A stretch of 64,000 nucleotides of DNA from Bradysia coprophila (taxonomy: Eukaryota > Arthropoda > Insecta > Diptera > Sciaridae): contig NW_023503376.1 in assembly GCF_014529535.1 (NCBI RefSeq), positions 6,397,716 to 6,461,715 on the forward strand. The letters run 5' to 3'. The notes beneath the pieces were generated by a model that saw only the letters and a program-made list of their open reading frames with translations, did no database searches and was not told the origin of the DNA. Both the position numbers and the translations under genes were made by a program. Position 1 is the stretch's first letter. Every line of letters starts with the position of its first letter. This document shows, piece after piece, positions 1 to 10,863 of this stretch.

Positions 1-898
1 TTTGATATCCTTTAAAATGATAATTATCAATCCCGGAATGACGACAAATTTACTCTTTGGAGCTTACCTCTGGCAATGGGCTCGGTTCCTTCTTCACATG
101 CATACCTTCCACTTCTATCACATTGGGTAGTAAAGGTTCTGGAGTTCTTCCACTGAAGTGTTGAGTCACCAGTACCAACGAAACATTTTTCAGAACCTCA
201 TCATAAGAGGGATATTCACTGGGAGGAAATCCTTCCGAATACAATGGTTTCATGAAGAGTTGGTTCATTCCCTCCATAATGGCATATTCCAGAAAGTAAA
301 ATCCAATATTTTTGACTCGTTGGAAGAATGTCATTGGAGTAGCGTAGTCTACGAATATCCCTGGAATCGTTGAGATACTACTGGGATTTCCAGCCAACTT
401 TCGCATATTATAAAAGTTGACATTCGGTGAAATGATAACGGATGGACATTTAAAGTGACCAGATAGTCCAAGTGTATACTCATTCATAAACCAACCGACG
501 ACTAATAAATCGAATGTCTCGTTTTTTAACGGCAGAAATTTGTCGTGATTCATTAGGTCTAGCGATAATCGCAATAACGGTTTCATCATTTTATATCCTT
601 GCACGAAGCCCATTCCTTTGCCAGTGGTTGCTGAAGTCCGGAAAAGTTCTAATTCCGGTCGATTGATAAAATCCGGTATGTCGATGTATCGGTAGTTTTT
701 CAAAGGCTCTCCCGATTGTTTAAATGCTGTGACCACTGTTACCTCATGACCTCGTTTCGCCAGCTCTCTCATCACGGGCTCTTCAACAATGAAATGTGAC
801 TGGCTCATAGATGCAAAGAATCCCAATATTTTCGCACACTGCACAATGTCTAGTCGGGCCAAACACAATATGACGATACAGTAGCCGTACAACTTCAT
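1..898 (-). CDS. UDP-glycosyltransferase, copy 1 (5-prime part; continues off the left edge)
   Basis: Membrane UDP-glycosyltransferase of the ER, which conjugates a sugar from a UDP-sugar to small lipophilic molecules. Exon 1 is 898..68 (277 aa); intron 67..10 is 58 nt with GTAAGC donor and TTTTAAAG acceptor; exon 2 begins at 9 and leaves the window after three codons (D-I-K). The ATG at 898 opens a hydrophobic signal peptide (MKLYGYCIVILCLARLD) followed by the acceptor-binding half, including SQSHFIVEEPVMRELAKRGH, which carries the family's N-terminal histidine region. The UDP-binding half is outside the window. Exon 1 is closely similar to the copy at 3159-4770, with the same intron position, phase and length, so this is a tandem duplicate. 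Whether the full gene is intact cannot be seen here. Confidence 0.9.
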
Positions 899-1110
899 TT
901 TCGGTAATTTAAGTCAGACTATTCAGGAAGCTCTGTTTCAAACAACTGGTCTTAGTAAAGTAATTAAAAATGGAAAATTGGTTGAACCTTTTATGAAGAA
1001 TTTTATCGAAATGCCGTACATGGTCAGACTGATTGTTTGCGTTATCAGCTGTAATGTGTTCAACGAACGATAATAGATATGAAGCTATAAATGATAAATA
1101 AATCGACAAT
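899..1110 (-). promoter_or_regulatory. Probable UGT copy 1 proximal promoter
   Basis: The first 200 bp upstream are recognisably homologous to the region upstream of UGT copy 2. Blocks kept in both include a CATAAAAGG-like box followed by TTCAACCAATT, a TCAG(T/C)CTGACC block, and a TGATAA (GATA-type) site. The conservation is seen; promoter function is inferred. The duplication therefore carried its 5-prime control region with it. Confidence 0.4.
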
Positions 1111-1646
1111 GGGTTTTCTGCGTCAATTTTGAAATATCATCTCTTGAGGTACGCATTGTGTTCAGTTGGTTGTAATTAAAATGCAAGTCACGATTACTAA
1201 TCAACATTGTGGCGACTTTAATTCACACGCAATTAATTGAGAATGTTTTGAAATTCGAGAAAGACGAAAAACCCTCATGTTGCCCACTCTAGACAGGCAG
1301 CGTTGTGTTTTTTTTAAACTAAAAAAAAAACCGCGTCACAGGATGCTCGAATCACGACAGATAGTAAACGAAAGGGATAACATAACGGGATAAAAATAAG
1401 AGGAAATTCATTAAGAAAAAAGGCTGTGCGTCAGGTAGGAATAAAATCGTAATGAAATGGGAATTCTGAAAAAATAGGGTTAACAGAAACTGTTTTTTAT
1501 CTGACTCGTTTATTCGAATTAAAAATCCAGTAAACATAGGTATTGCATGGTATACACATGTTCTGTTGCGTGAGGTAAATGTATCGTATATAAAACACAT
1601 TAGATCTTCTTCGGAAAAATTATTTTATTTCGTTTTCACTTCAACC
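1111..1646. other. Intergenic, nothing recognised
   Basis: AT-rich sequence with a T/A-rich run near 1308-1330 and no coding potential that I can support. Confidence 0.6.
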
Positions 1647-1825
1647 AACGCACCAGCATTTGTGTATTTGGATTTCATATACCACAATCATACCTTAGAC
1701 TAAATAGTACCTACTTAGTCTGAGAATCAGACAGTGTATCATTCATTCGATTTACACTTATACAAACAAGTTCATACAACTAAGATTATTTTCTTGCCAT
1801 TGTCAAGTGCAGATGCTGGTGCGTT
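1647..1825. mobile_element. MITE with AACGCACCAGCAT termini
   Basis: About 180 bp bounded by inverted repeats: AACGCACCAGCATTTG at the left and ATGCTGGTGCGTT at the right. A second, less perfect copy lies at 42713-42845 next to the DUF1091 duplicate and shares internal text such as CAAGTTCATACAACTAAGA. It is non-coding and non-autonomous; superfamily unknown. Confidence 0.65.
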
Positions 1826-2033
1826 GCTTACGCATTCCATTTCTTTGGCAATGATTTGCAAGAATTGTGTCAGCATTTCTTAATTACTTAAATTTACAGA
1901 ATTATTATCAAAACATAGCTAACGCCGACCCGTACGAAACACCTATTCGTGTCAAAAGCCTTTAAAATCACTTACATTATCCACTCTTTGCCTTGTTATC
2001 ATATACAAATAAATTGCCGGAGGCAATATAGAC

Positions 2034-3139
2034 AGCCCCGTACGAAGACAAATTTCATAAATTCCTATTTAAACAGCTATATACCGCTATATTTAACTAT
2101 ATTTCACTATAAATAAACATTTCACAGATAAATATATGCTATTATATAGCTCTATATGCCTGTATATAGCTCAATATAGCTGTATATAGGTATATATAGA
2201 TGTCCGTATATGGAATCCCTGAAACCCCACACACATAACAAATTATTTCCATGTTAACAGAAACACTCTAAGTACCATTTTTCCCAATATATATCACTTT
2301 TATTAAAATCCAATATGGCCGCCGGCAGCCATTTTGTTAGGAGACCGGAAATAGTACCGATGCTTTACATTCGTTAATACCTTTCAAACAAAAAAAAAAT
2401 CATGAAATTCGGTCAAAATTTACTCGAGATATTGTCAAAATACACCACGTTCACTGTACTTCCGAGTAGCCAGATAAGAGCTCACTTCAAGAGACCTAGC
2501 TCACGCTCCGGAGAACATAATTTCATGAACTTTTTTTTCCCTGATTGGTACGGTCAATACCTATCTAATAAAGCTAAAACAGACGAAATATGTTCAAATG
2601 TGGCCGACCTACAAGCAAAAACTGCTTGCCGCCCTGTGCCTGTTTCACACCAAGGGGTCTAACTCACGAGTCGATCATCCGATTTCCATAAACTTTTTTT
2701 TTGTCGATCGGTATGGTAAATACCTTTTATTTGACGCATCACTTACAAGTTTAACGTTTAAATGTCCGGAGATATCTTCGAAAAACCGTAAAGCACTTAT
2801 TGGGCCACAGCTCGGGAGGGGTCGATCCAAAATCACTCATCTTCGAACTTAGCCTGTCTTTTGACATTACCAAACGGGAAAAAAAAGAATTTTCAAAATC
2901 GGATGCGTTTTACTTAAGTTATCGTGCAGACGGACAGACGGACAGACAGACAGACGGACAGACAGACGGACAGACGGACAGACGGACAGACAGACGGACA
3001 GACAGACGGACATTTTTTTTTTCGCGGATTTGGCATCTCTAGACAACCACAATAGGTTTCCCCTTACTCAGGGAGTCCAATTCGACGTGTTACAAACGTA
3101 TGCGTAAACCTATAAGACCCCAGTACTTCGTACGGGTCT
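2034..3139. mobile_element. Non-autonomous TIR element (AGCCCCGTACGAAG family), copy A
   Basis: The left end AGCCCCGTACGAAG (2034) is the inverted counterpart of the right end CTTCGTACGGGTCT (to 3139). It contains AT-rich TATATAGCT-type sequence (2070-2210), blocks reading like 'CTAACTCACGA...CCGATTT', and a GACA/GACG microsatellite near the right end. The same termini, right-end microsatellite and subterminal sequence occur in the larger copy B at 22764-25147. No transposase; the ORFs inside are low complexity. Confidence 0.65.
2928..3012. repeat. GACA/GACG microsatellite
   Basis: An imperfect run of GACAGACGGACAGAC units about 85 bp long. It creates meaningless QTDGQTD-type open frames. 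Shorter runs of the same repeat lie at 25005-25020 and 53295-53318. Confidence 0.95.
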
Positions 3140-3158
3140 AAACACACGACCAGCAATT

Positions 3159-4770
3159 TTACTCTTTTTTACTCTTCTCATGTCCCCTTCGAAACACTTT
3201 CCTTAGAATCAATTTGAATAAAAATTTAGTCAACTTAATCGTAACATAGAGCGCAGCGAGTATAAAACTAATTGTATCAACCATATAGAACTGTAGAACA
3301 TTCAAATGAACTGCAGGGCTCTGCATATGCTTAGCGCCATTATGACGAATCACATATTCGATCCAAAACGCAGCTTTATCCAGAGGATGTTCAGGTCGGT
3401 CTCGGTTTAAATTCGATAATTTCTTTACAACATTTCCATACGACGGATTATTTAGAGCCTCGGCCAAAGCACTTGAAAATGATTCCGGATTCAAATCGTT
3501 TAATGGAAGCACTTTCGCCCAACCTTCTTCGGCAATGTGTTCAGCATTGACAAATTGGTCTGCGAAAAGTGGAATGCCTAATATCGGAACGCCATGGTAC
3601 TTGGCTTCGGTAATGCCGCCTTTTCCACAATGTGAGATGAAAAGTTTAATATTTGGATGTGCTAAAATGTCGTCTTGCGGTAGCCACTTTCCAATCTTAA
3701 CATTGTCCGGTAGATCTGGCAGGTCTGTTTCGAATTTCCATAGAACTCTTTGTTTCAGACCGCGGAATTTGTTTACAAAAACAGCAATTCTCTCCTCAGA
3801 CAAATCGGAACTTCTCGCATTCGAACCAAGACTAAAGAAGATCACACCTTCAGCAGCACCATCCAAAAACGCTTTGATATCCTTTAAAATGATATTTATC
3901 AATTTAGGAATGAAGACAAATTTACTCTTTGGAGCTTACCTCTGGCAATGGGCTCGGCTCCTTCTTCACATGCATACCTTCCACTTCTATCACATTGGGT
4001 AGTAAAGGTTCTGGAGTTCTTCCACTAAAGTGTTGAGACACCAGTATCAATGAAACATTTCTCAGTACCTCGTCGTAAGTGGGATATTGATTTGGAGGAA
4101 AGGCTTCCGTATACAAAGGTGCTACAAAGACCTGGTTTGCTCCTTCCAAAAATGCAAATTCGATCAGGTAATATCCAATATTCTTGAGCCGTTGGAAAAA
4201 TGTCATTGGTGTGGCATAGTCTACCATTATTCCTGGAATAGTTGATATACTGCTGGGATTCCCAGCCAACTTTCGCATCGTATAAAAGTTGACATTCGGT
4301 GAAATGATAACTGACGGACATTTAAAGTGACCCGATAGTCCAAGTGCATAGTCATTCATAAACCAGCCCAATACTAATAAATCGAATGTCTCGTTTTTTA
4401 ACGGCAGAAATTTGTCGTGATTCATTAAGTCTAGCGACATTCTAGACAATTCTTTCATCATTGTATACCTTTGCGCCAGTCCAATACTATTACCAGAGGT
4501 TGCTGAAGTTCGAAAAGATTCTATTTCCGGTCGATTGATAAAATCCGGTATGTCGATGTATCGGTAGTTTTTCAGAGGCTCTCCCGATTGTTTGTATGAC
4601 GTGACAACAGTAACATCGTGACCTCTTTTCGCGAGCTCTCGCATTACTGGCTCTTCAACAATGAAATGTGACTGGCTAACTGTCGCGAAAAATCCCAATA
4701 TTTTAGCACACCACACAATGTCCAGTTGGATCAAACACAATATAACGATACAATAGCCGTGCAACTTCAT
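3159..4770 (-). CDS. UDP-glycosyltransferase, copy 2 (complete)
   Basis: Complete two-exon UGT: exon 1 4770..3940, intron 3939..3882 (58 nt, GTAAGC/AAAG, phase 0), exon 2 3881..3159; 517 aa, the usual insect length. The ATG at 4770 starts a signal peptide (MKLHGYCIVILCLIQLDIVWC); the open frame further upstream has no ATG. The UGT signature lies at about residues 358-392 (FISHCGKGGITEAKYHGVP then GIPLFADQF), the UDP-sugar-binding half. A hydrophobic segment at about 475-500 is followed by a lysine/arginine-rich tail ending KSKKE, the family's ER membrane anchor and cytosolic dilysine-like tail. The family glycosylates xenobiotics, pigments and hormones; the substrate here is unknown. The gene lies tandem with copy 1 and appears intact. 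Confidence 0.95.
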
Positions 4771-4990
4771 TTTCGGTAATTTTAGACGAACTAAGAGGAA
4801 GTTCAAAATTGTTCCGACTTGTTAGCCAATTGAAAATCATTTATGTGAGCTACCAAATTGGTTGAACCTTTTTATGAGCGACTTTATCAGTTATAAACCG
4901 TGGTCAGGCTGATTAGTTACGTTATCAGTAGTTAAGTGTACAGACAATGCAAGATAATCGACAATGGATTTGCTACGTGAATTTTGAACA
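4771..4990 (-). promoter_or_regulatory. Probable UGT copy 2 proximal promoter
   Basis: Homologous to 899-1110. It keeps a CATAAAAAGG-like box, the TCAGCCTGACC block and TGATAA sites (two on the coding strand, one shared with copy 1). GATA factors commonly drive insect gut and fat-body detoxification genes, so the sites are plausible; their function is inference. Confidence 0.4.
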
Positions 4991-5276
4991 ATCATCTTTT
5001 CAGATATGATTCTATTTCGTCACGATGATTCGAAATATTCCAATAACAAACACAACTTGTACCCCTCGGTTATTTGCAATACAATTCAAAAGAACGACCA
5101 CGATACGCTTCGACATCTGACGAAAGCTTACATTATCTTCAACTGTCATTTCCAGATTTCTTACTATGCTCAAAGTGGATCGTTTCCGATTCCGTTCTTT
5201 GACGCTGATCCAATTAAACACAATCGTCGGATCGTGAGAATTTTATTAAACCGGTATCAACTGTCACGGGTAGCTA

Positions 5277-6290
5277 TCATCTGCTATCGATAACGACTTC
5301 AGGAACAGGAATAAACGACAGGCTCGGTTGTGGTGGAAGTAGTGGAAGTGGAACAACACGACGCGAATATTTACGGCACACAATGACCAATGCGAAAAGC
5401 ATGTTCAAGAATATACAAATGAAGTAGTAGACCCGATAGTAAAACTGGCCGGTAGATTTAGTCAATGAGGGGATCGGTCGTTCTTGCGAATATTGTTTTC
5501 AGAAGTTCATGTTCCTAATAATCTGACGTTAATCTAATAGCAATAGAAAATACGTTTCCAAGTTTCAAATGAATTGGTTTTTGTTTTATTGGATTATCGG
5601 TGTGCCGGTGAAATGTCGAATTCGATTTACGGATAAAGACATTTTGTTTTGTCCGTTGTACAGCCCGTTCCATCGTATACGTAATTTTTTTGGACATTGC
5701 ATTACCGTTGGAACAGCTTTGTCTCCACTACAATAGACATACTCTTGACATCTTTCCGGATTTTGGAAAAAGCCCTTCTGACGGCAAGCATTTCAACACG
5801 GCAGAGTAAAATAAACCAGGCAGGAGCGGTTCATTTTCGAAACGTCAAATAAGGGACCTAATACATGGGATGAAAATGAACTCAAATGAACACTGACATA
5901 AATTGAAAAATTTTATTCGCAAAATATCAGGGGCTACTAGATTCTTCAGGTCCCTAGTCAAACAAGCGCTCCTGCCTGGTTAACTTTACTCTGTCGTGAT
6001 TTCAACATCCACGTAAACTCCAGTGTTTTTGGCTGCGGTAAATGTACAGTAGTCACAGTAAGTAGGATGAAACTGAAATGGTATCACTTTTTCCACGTTT
6101 TCAGCCTTGTCACATTCAAATCTTCTCCCATCACAAACATCGGTTACATTTTCCGGTTCTAGTTCGCAAGAATGAAACCATGTATTGTAAATGACGGAAT
6201 TATTAGAAAATATTTTACAATTTTTAGGCAACTCAGCATCATAATGTTCGAAAACTGCGAGCTTTACAAGCGTCTGTTGCTTAAATAGTC
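5277..6290 (-). pseudogene. Broken gene with a chitin-binding peritrophin-A (CBM14) domain and transmembrane tail
   Basis: Three coding-like blocks read on the minus strand. Block 1 (about 6290..5994) encodes a cysteine-rich segment (CELEPENVTDVCDGRRFEC, HPTYCDYC) whose stop codon lies in the first bases of a MITE. Block 2 (about 5780..5625) has the six-cysteine CBM14 pattern (CRQKGFFQNPERC, YVYC, then C-P), but its last part (GTGCTTDKTKC) is in a different frame. The shift falls at a run of seven A residues (5684-5690). Block 3 (5475..5277) encodes one hydrophobic helix (YFICIFLNMLFALVIVC) followed by a proline-rich tail. CBM14 domains bind chitin in peritrophic matrix or cuticle proteins. 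The order suggests a secreted or membrane chitin-binding protein now disrupted. An unrecognised spliced gene plus a base-count error is the alternative. No start exon was found. Confidence 0.5.
5801..5993. mobile_element. MITE, GCAGAGTAAAATAAACC family, copy 1
   Basis: About 190 bp with termini GCAGAGTAAAATAAACCAGG at the left and the inverted CCTGGTTAACTTTACTCTG at the right. The copy at 9682-9849 has the same termini and related interior (TATTTGACGTTTC, GGTCCCTTA). It interrupts the CBM14 gene remnant. Confidence 0.85.
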
Positions 6291-6341
6291 ATTTATAAGA
6301 CATAGGATAAAAAGTTGAAAAGTCTAGTTTTCGTGTGAAGT

Positions 6342-6952
6342 GTTGATCCGAGGCGAAGCCGAGGTTATCAATCACACGAGAGTGATGTCAAATTCAGCTT
6401 CGGTGCTTGACAATGCGTTACCTAAACCAATTCTCTTGTTTTCCCTAGGTGTGAAATATGCCACTTTCGACTCTAGGGAAAACAGAAGCATGTAAACGTT
6501 ATATGAATCTCGGTGGAAAGTGCTTTATTAGGCACACTATGCACATTGTGAGACTTGGCTTTACCCTAGCGTGGAATGTATGAATAGGTTTGTTCCAAGT
6601 AACTGTAAACACGAACTTTGACAACCCGAAGAACGACAATTTCATCCATAGCAACGTCGCTTACGTGATATTTCATACAAATTGACCAATGTCGCCTACG
6701 CGATTTACACAGAGGTATTATTGAGGTTATGGTTATATGGATGAAATTTGACAATTCATATGGCCTTGGAACAAACCTATATGAAGGAATTTGACATCTC
6801 GTATCCAGATGAGTAAAAGAATCCGACGTGTATCGTACGGCGGTTCACTTTACGAGCGAGGGAAAGACTTTTCCGCACACATTCCCTCCCTAGTAAAGTA
6901 AAAGTTTCGTTTTCGTGTGTCTATTGACTTCGGTTTCGCCTCGGATCAACAA
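6342..6952. mobile_element. Foldback element with GTTGATCCGAGGCGAA termini, carrying a nested MITE
   Basis: The left end GTTGATCCGAGGCGAAGCCGAGG and right end TTCGCCTCGGATCAAC are inverted repeats about 610 bp apart. A second family lies inside (CCTAAACCAATTCTCTTG at 6421, CTAGGGAAAACAGAAGCATG at 6475; a short derivative is at 44950-44995), along with the AGGTTTGTTCC MITE at 6586-6778. Confidence 0.6.
6586..6778. mobile_element. MITE, AGGTTTGTTCC family, copy 1
   Basis: 193 bp with termini AGGTTTGTTCCAAG and CTTGGAACAAACCT. Good copies lie at 28332-28523 and 41117-41369, and degenerate ones at about 16967-17160 and 17693-17876. It is flanked by TA-containing sequence. The interior includes TTACAGTTACTTGG-type and ATGAAATTTGACA blocks. 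Confidence 0.85.
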
Positions 6953-7371
6953 AATGCACGCAAAAAATCGAAGTGTCGAATCGGAAATTCTGCCGCAACG
7001 AAAGGAGGAGAAACTTCTTGAATGAAAGTTTGTTGTAAAGGATATCTGTCACTGCTAACAAACTTGTGACATAAGTGTAGGGACATAAGATCATATATTA
7101 GAAAGAGCCCATCACATTTGTTTGTCTATTATCAAGGTCCACTTTTCAATATTTTAGTCGAAGAGGAGTACGTTATATCGTATATAGCGCCACAATTTGA
7201 ACTGTGTTAAACCATATGGATTTGACAGCCACAGTTTTTTGTCGATATGTCAAAAATCTCACACATGTAGAAAAATGGCTAAAAGTGAACATTTTGTTAT
7301 TGTTTTTGTGGTGAGACCATCCGCCGATATTATTCAAATTCATTTAATTCGAATTTTCATTAGTTGAAGTG
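6953..7371. other. Upstream region of the MGME1-like gene
   Basis: No repeat or gene recognised. It should contain the promoter and 5-prime UTR of the gene starting at 7372; no clear TATA-Inr pair was picked out. Confidence 0.4.
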
Positions 7372-8814
7372 ATGAATTCACTTAAATTATTCGGTGCATG
7401 TGGAGCAACGTCTAATTCTGTTATAAAGAGATATGCATTCAGCCAAAAAGACCGTATTTTATTGTTACATAAAGATATCAAATCATTGTACGGTCCCATA
7501 ATTAATACGAAAAAACCGAAACGTTCAAAAAAACTATCTGGACCGCCAGTTAAACATGAGACTGTTTCCACATCTGCTACATCACCCGATGGTGTTGCAT
7601 TGAAAAATCCTGAAACTAATTACAGCTCGGAAATGTATTGGATCATTGGCAATCGGTGGAATGAAATCTTTAGGAAAGGTGACGCTAAAGTTGGAAACGT
7701 TTCACGAACATTCAAATACGAAAAGATTGAGAATGTTTCTTCGAATATCGATACACAGACGTCAGAAGTTAAATCGGCAAAACCAAAGAAATCGATCGAT
7801 TTAGAAATCGTAGACACCAGCGCTCCACCAATAATTCAGAAACCGATACCACTGTCGAATGAAGAATTGAAGAATGTCCTAAACTGTCCACTACAATCAG
7901 ATGTTTTGTCAACACCTCCCAGTGATATAAGGGCTCCTGAACTTCGAACACTGCCTTCGGTTGGAAGAGTTCTTCAGTACACAATGTCAGAAGCAGCTAG
8001 AAGTGCACTATTGAATTGGAAACTGACTAAAATTAGAGAATTGGGCGAACAAGGTTTCGCCGAATTGCAGAAGGGTGAGCACAATTGACGTTGAATGAGA
8101 TCGTCCTCTTCAAACGAATTCCCATTTTAGCAAACTTAAGTTCTGGACTTATATTTCACTCGTCACTTCAGCAATACTTCCTTACCAGCGAGATTCCAAC
8201 AGGTTTGTTCCTTCGAAATTCCGGCAATGCGAGAACCAAACGGTAATTAATTCATGTTCAGATTCATCACCGGCCTTCAAATTATGGGAAAGTGTTAGAG
8301 GCGTCCTGGACACTTTTACAGCTATGCCAGTGTCCGTCGAGAAAACCGTTCACCATCCAATCCTCAAATACAAGGGCATATGCGACTGTGTATCAGAAGT
8401 TGAGTAAGACCGAACACCCGTGTACATTGAATTAAATCACTGAACTGAATCTCCCTGTTCACAGCAATCAATTGACAATTATTGAGTGGAAAAAATCCGG
8501 ACGCTCGAAGCCGACGCTAGGTATGAAGTCATGTTCATTGTTTCTAGAACTTACAGTAATTCATCTTTCGCTTAGATGCAACATATGACGCTCCGTTACA
8601 GCTGTGCGCCTATCTCGGTGCAATTAACTGTACACCTGAGTTTCAAGGACGCATTCGACAAGGCATGGTTGTTATCGCCTACGAGAATGGAAAGCAGGCA
8701 GATGTGTACAAAATGGACGAAGTCATGTTGAGAAATTATTGGCGCGTATGGTTGAAACGTTTACATGAATATTGGATCCGTACTAGAGATGATACGCTGC
8801 CGGAACCTATTTAA
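7372..8814 (+). CDS. MGME1: Mitochondrial genome maintenance exonuclease 1-like (MGME1)
   Basis: PD-(D/E)XK single-strand DNA exonuclease acting in the mitochondrial matrix, where the family trims flaps and ends during mtDNA replication. Five exons: 7372..8074, 8131..8202, 8262..8403, 8465..8520 and 8576..8814, all GT-AG with short introns; 403 aa. The ATG at 7372 is used; the GTG just before it is not a eukaryotic start. The N-terminal ~200 aa are basic and low in conservation, consistent with a mitochondrial presequence. The nuclease core starts near LPSVGRVLQYTM and ends with WRVWLKRLHEYW. Catalytic residues visible: D300 (GICDC), E313 and K315 (TIIEWKKSG), and a PLQLCAYLGA helix. From knowledge of the human protein the middle position is Asp, so this E-x-K is a conservative swap allowed in the superfamily. 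Appears intact. Confidence 0.92.
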
Positions 8815-9681
8815 AGTGATGATTTGAATACATTTCGTATTCAGTTAGTTGAAATTCTATCGTTTTACTGCGCTCGTTTGACATCTAGATTTGAAATATA
8901 AATGTCGATTTATAGGTTGGCAATTTGAGCTCCTGGTATCCTTCCAACTAAGAGGAAGGATGTTTCATATAGTAATTGTCTTTCGAACACGCTAATGTTC
9001 ACTTTCTTACGTCGCCGACAGGTGACACGGCTGGGACTACAAAAAATGGTTACAAATTGGAGGTGATGAATCTGTCACCTGTCATACAAAGATCATATTA
9101 AGTAAATCTTTGTCTTAGTCCTTTTCACCAGTTAACACGCAGTCTAACTTCTACTTAATTCTTGAAAATATGTAATATTCAACGGGAGTCTGTTAATTTG
9201 TTGTATATTCCCGAGAACAGACGACGGGCATAGAAAATCCTTTGTCAGTTAAAAGAAAATCCTTCAAAATTGTGCGAAAGAAAACCTGAAAAATCGTAGA
9301 AAATCCTAAAAAAGCTGAGGAAAATCAAAGAAAAAGAAGAAAATCCGTGAAAATTGAAAAAAAAATCTTTGAAAAACTATCCAGAATCAGTAGAAAATCC
9401 TTGGAAAACGATAGCTTGAAAATCCTATAAAATCCTTTCTTTGAAAATCCTTTGTCAACGAAATCGTATGAGAGTCGTGAGTCGTGAAAGCAAAGTCTGA
9501 ATTCACAGTCAGACTGAAATGAAATGTTTTCAATTTTAGCGCATATATTCCGGATTCTTTACAATTTTCCTGTGTACCACCATTAAATCGAGACACTTTT
9601 GGGTCTTTGGGGGAACCCTTACTCCACGAGTGAGACCGTTTTAGTGAACAACATTTCTGCATTCCGATTTCTATAACCACT
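8815..9681. other. Intergenic; degenerate GAAAATCC-rich stretch
   Basis: 3-prime flank of the MGME1-like gene. Between 9230 and 9460 the octamer GAAAATCC or close variants recur many times in A-rich sequence. No gene supported. Confidence 0.6.
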
Positions 9682-9849
9682 GCAGAGTAAAATAAACCAG
9701 ACAGGAGCTGTTGATTTGAATAGGTAACTGAATTATCTAGTAGCTCACTTATGTCAGTGTTTATTTGAGTTCATTTTCATTTAGTGTATAAGGTCCCTTA
9801 TTTGACGTTTCAAAAACGAACTACTCCTGCCTGGTTTATTTTACTCTGC
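9682..9849. mobile_element. MITE, GCAGAGTAAAATAAACC family, copy 2
   Basis: 168 bp with termini GCAGAGTAAAATAAACCAG and CTGGTTTATTTTACTCTGC, more perfect than the copy at 5801-5993. Its interior is in the opposite orientation relative to that copy (the TTATTTGACGTTTC block is near the right end here). Confidence 0.85.
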
Positions 9850-10863
9850 CGCGCTATAAAGAACACATTATTGAATCATTGAAACACTTCTAACAATTCT
9901 AACAATAAAACATGGTGAGTTGGACGTAGATTTGACATAGAGACAGGGCCGGATTAGCATTTACAGCGCCCTGGGCAACGAGCCTTGCAGCGCCGCATGA
10001 AAAATTTATTAAAGAAATTGTTTCGGAAACAATGTTTCCTACATTGTCAACCAAATCAAATAAAATGTTTTCAACATTTGCTCAAAAATATTATTTTCTA
10101 AGTAATGTGTAGTTAGAAACGGCGAGCGAGGCGAGGTGGCAAGCTTATGATAACATATAACCATATATGAATGAGAGATATATGATATAACCAGAGTTTT
10201 CGTGATTAATTCGCAAAACTTTCCCACAAACAAAAATCAAGTAAAGTTATAAAAAGGTTTCGCTCGTATTTTTCGGGATTTTAAGTTTGAAGTTTGTAGA
10301 ATGAATCCGAAACAATTTTTTCTTGAAATTCTTCTTGAAGAACAAATCAAATCAAACAAATTTATTTAGTAAATAGCTATTTTCAAATACAAAGTTCCAT
10401 AATCACAGACATTGAAAAATGAACACTACATTTCAAATTTACATCACAATTCTATAGTTTCATTCAGGTGTTCTTTCAATTTACACTCGAATATCCTCTC
10501 ATTATTCTCACTTTTCACTTCCCTTGGAAGATCGTTAGAACATGAACGCGTTGTGAGGAAAAACCAAGAAAAAAACGTGAATTTTTGACACAATATTTGT
10601 GATACTGTTACAGTTTCATTATATTGCGAGATTTACTCTACTTGGTAAGGCAACGCACTGCGTGCGTTGGGTAAGGTCACGATTCGGAAAAAACGACTTG
10701 CGTTGAAGCAATTTCAAGGATCTAGGACTCGGGATCCCAAAAGTATTGAAGTTTAGGGCACTCTAGAATGATCCTTTGTCTTCACTCTGAAAGTGTTAGA
10801 TCTTGAAATTTAGGTAATTGGCCTTGGATTTCGACAAAAAAAATCGCGAATATATGCCATGAA
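9850..10863. other. Repeat-derived flank, possible hAT-like fragment
   Basis: CAGGGCCGGATTAGC followed by CAGCGCCCTGGGC (9944-9980) resembles the ends of hAT-type elements. A related CAGCGCCCTGGGCG block occurs at 13255-13270, beyond the LTR element. No gene supported. The last five bases (ATGAA, 10859-10863) are the left target-site duplicate of the LTR element. Confidence 0.35.

Noticed and set aside
2800-3052. Open frames with QTDGQTD or SVCLSVC repeats
   Set aside because: Products of the GACA/GACG microsatellite.
5006-5293. 95-aa open frame upstream of UGT copy 2
   Set aside because: No family features; overlaps another random frame on the opposite strand; no promoter evidence.
9387-9680. 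97-aa minus-strand open frame
   Set aside because: Overlaps the GAAAATCC-rich stretch and has no domain; likely chance.
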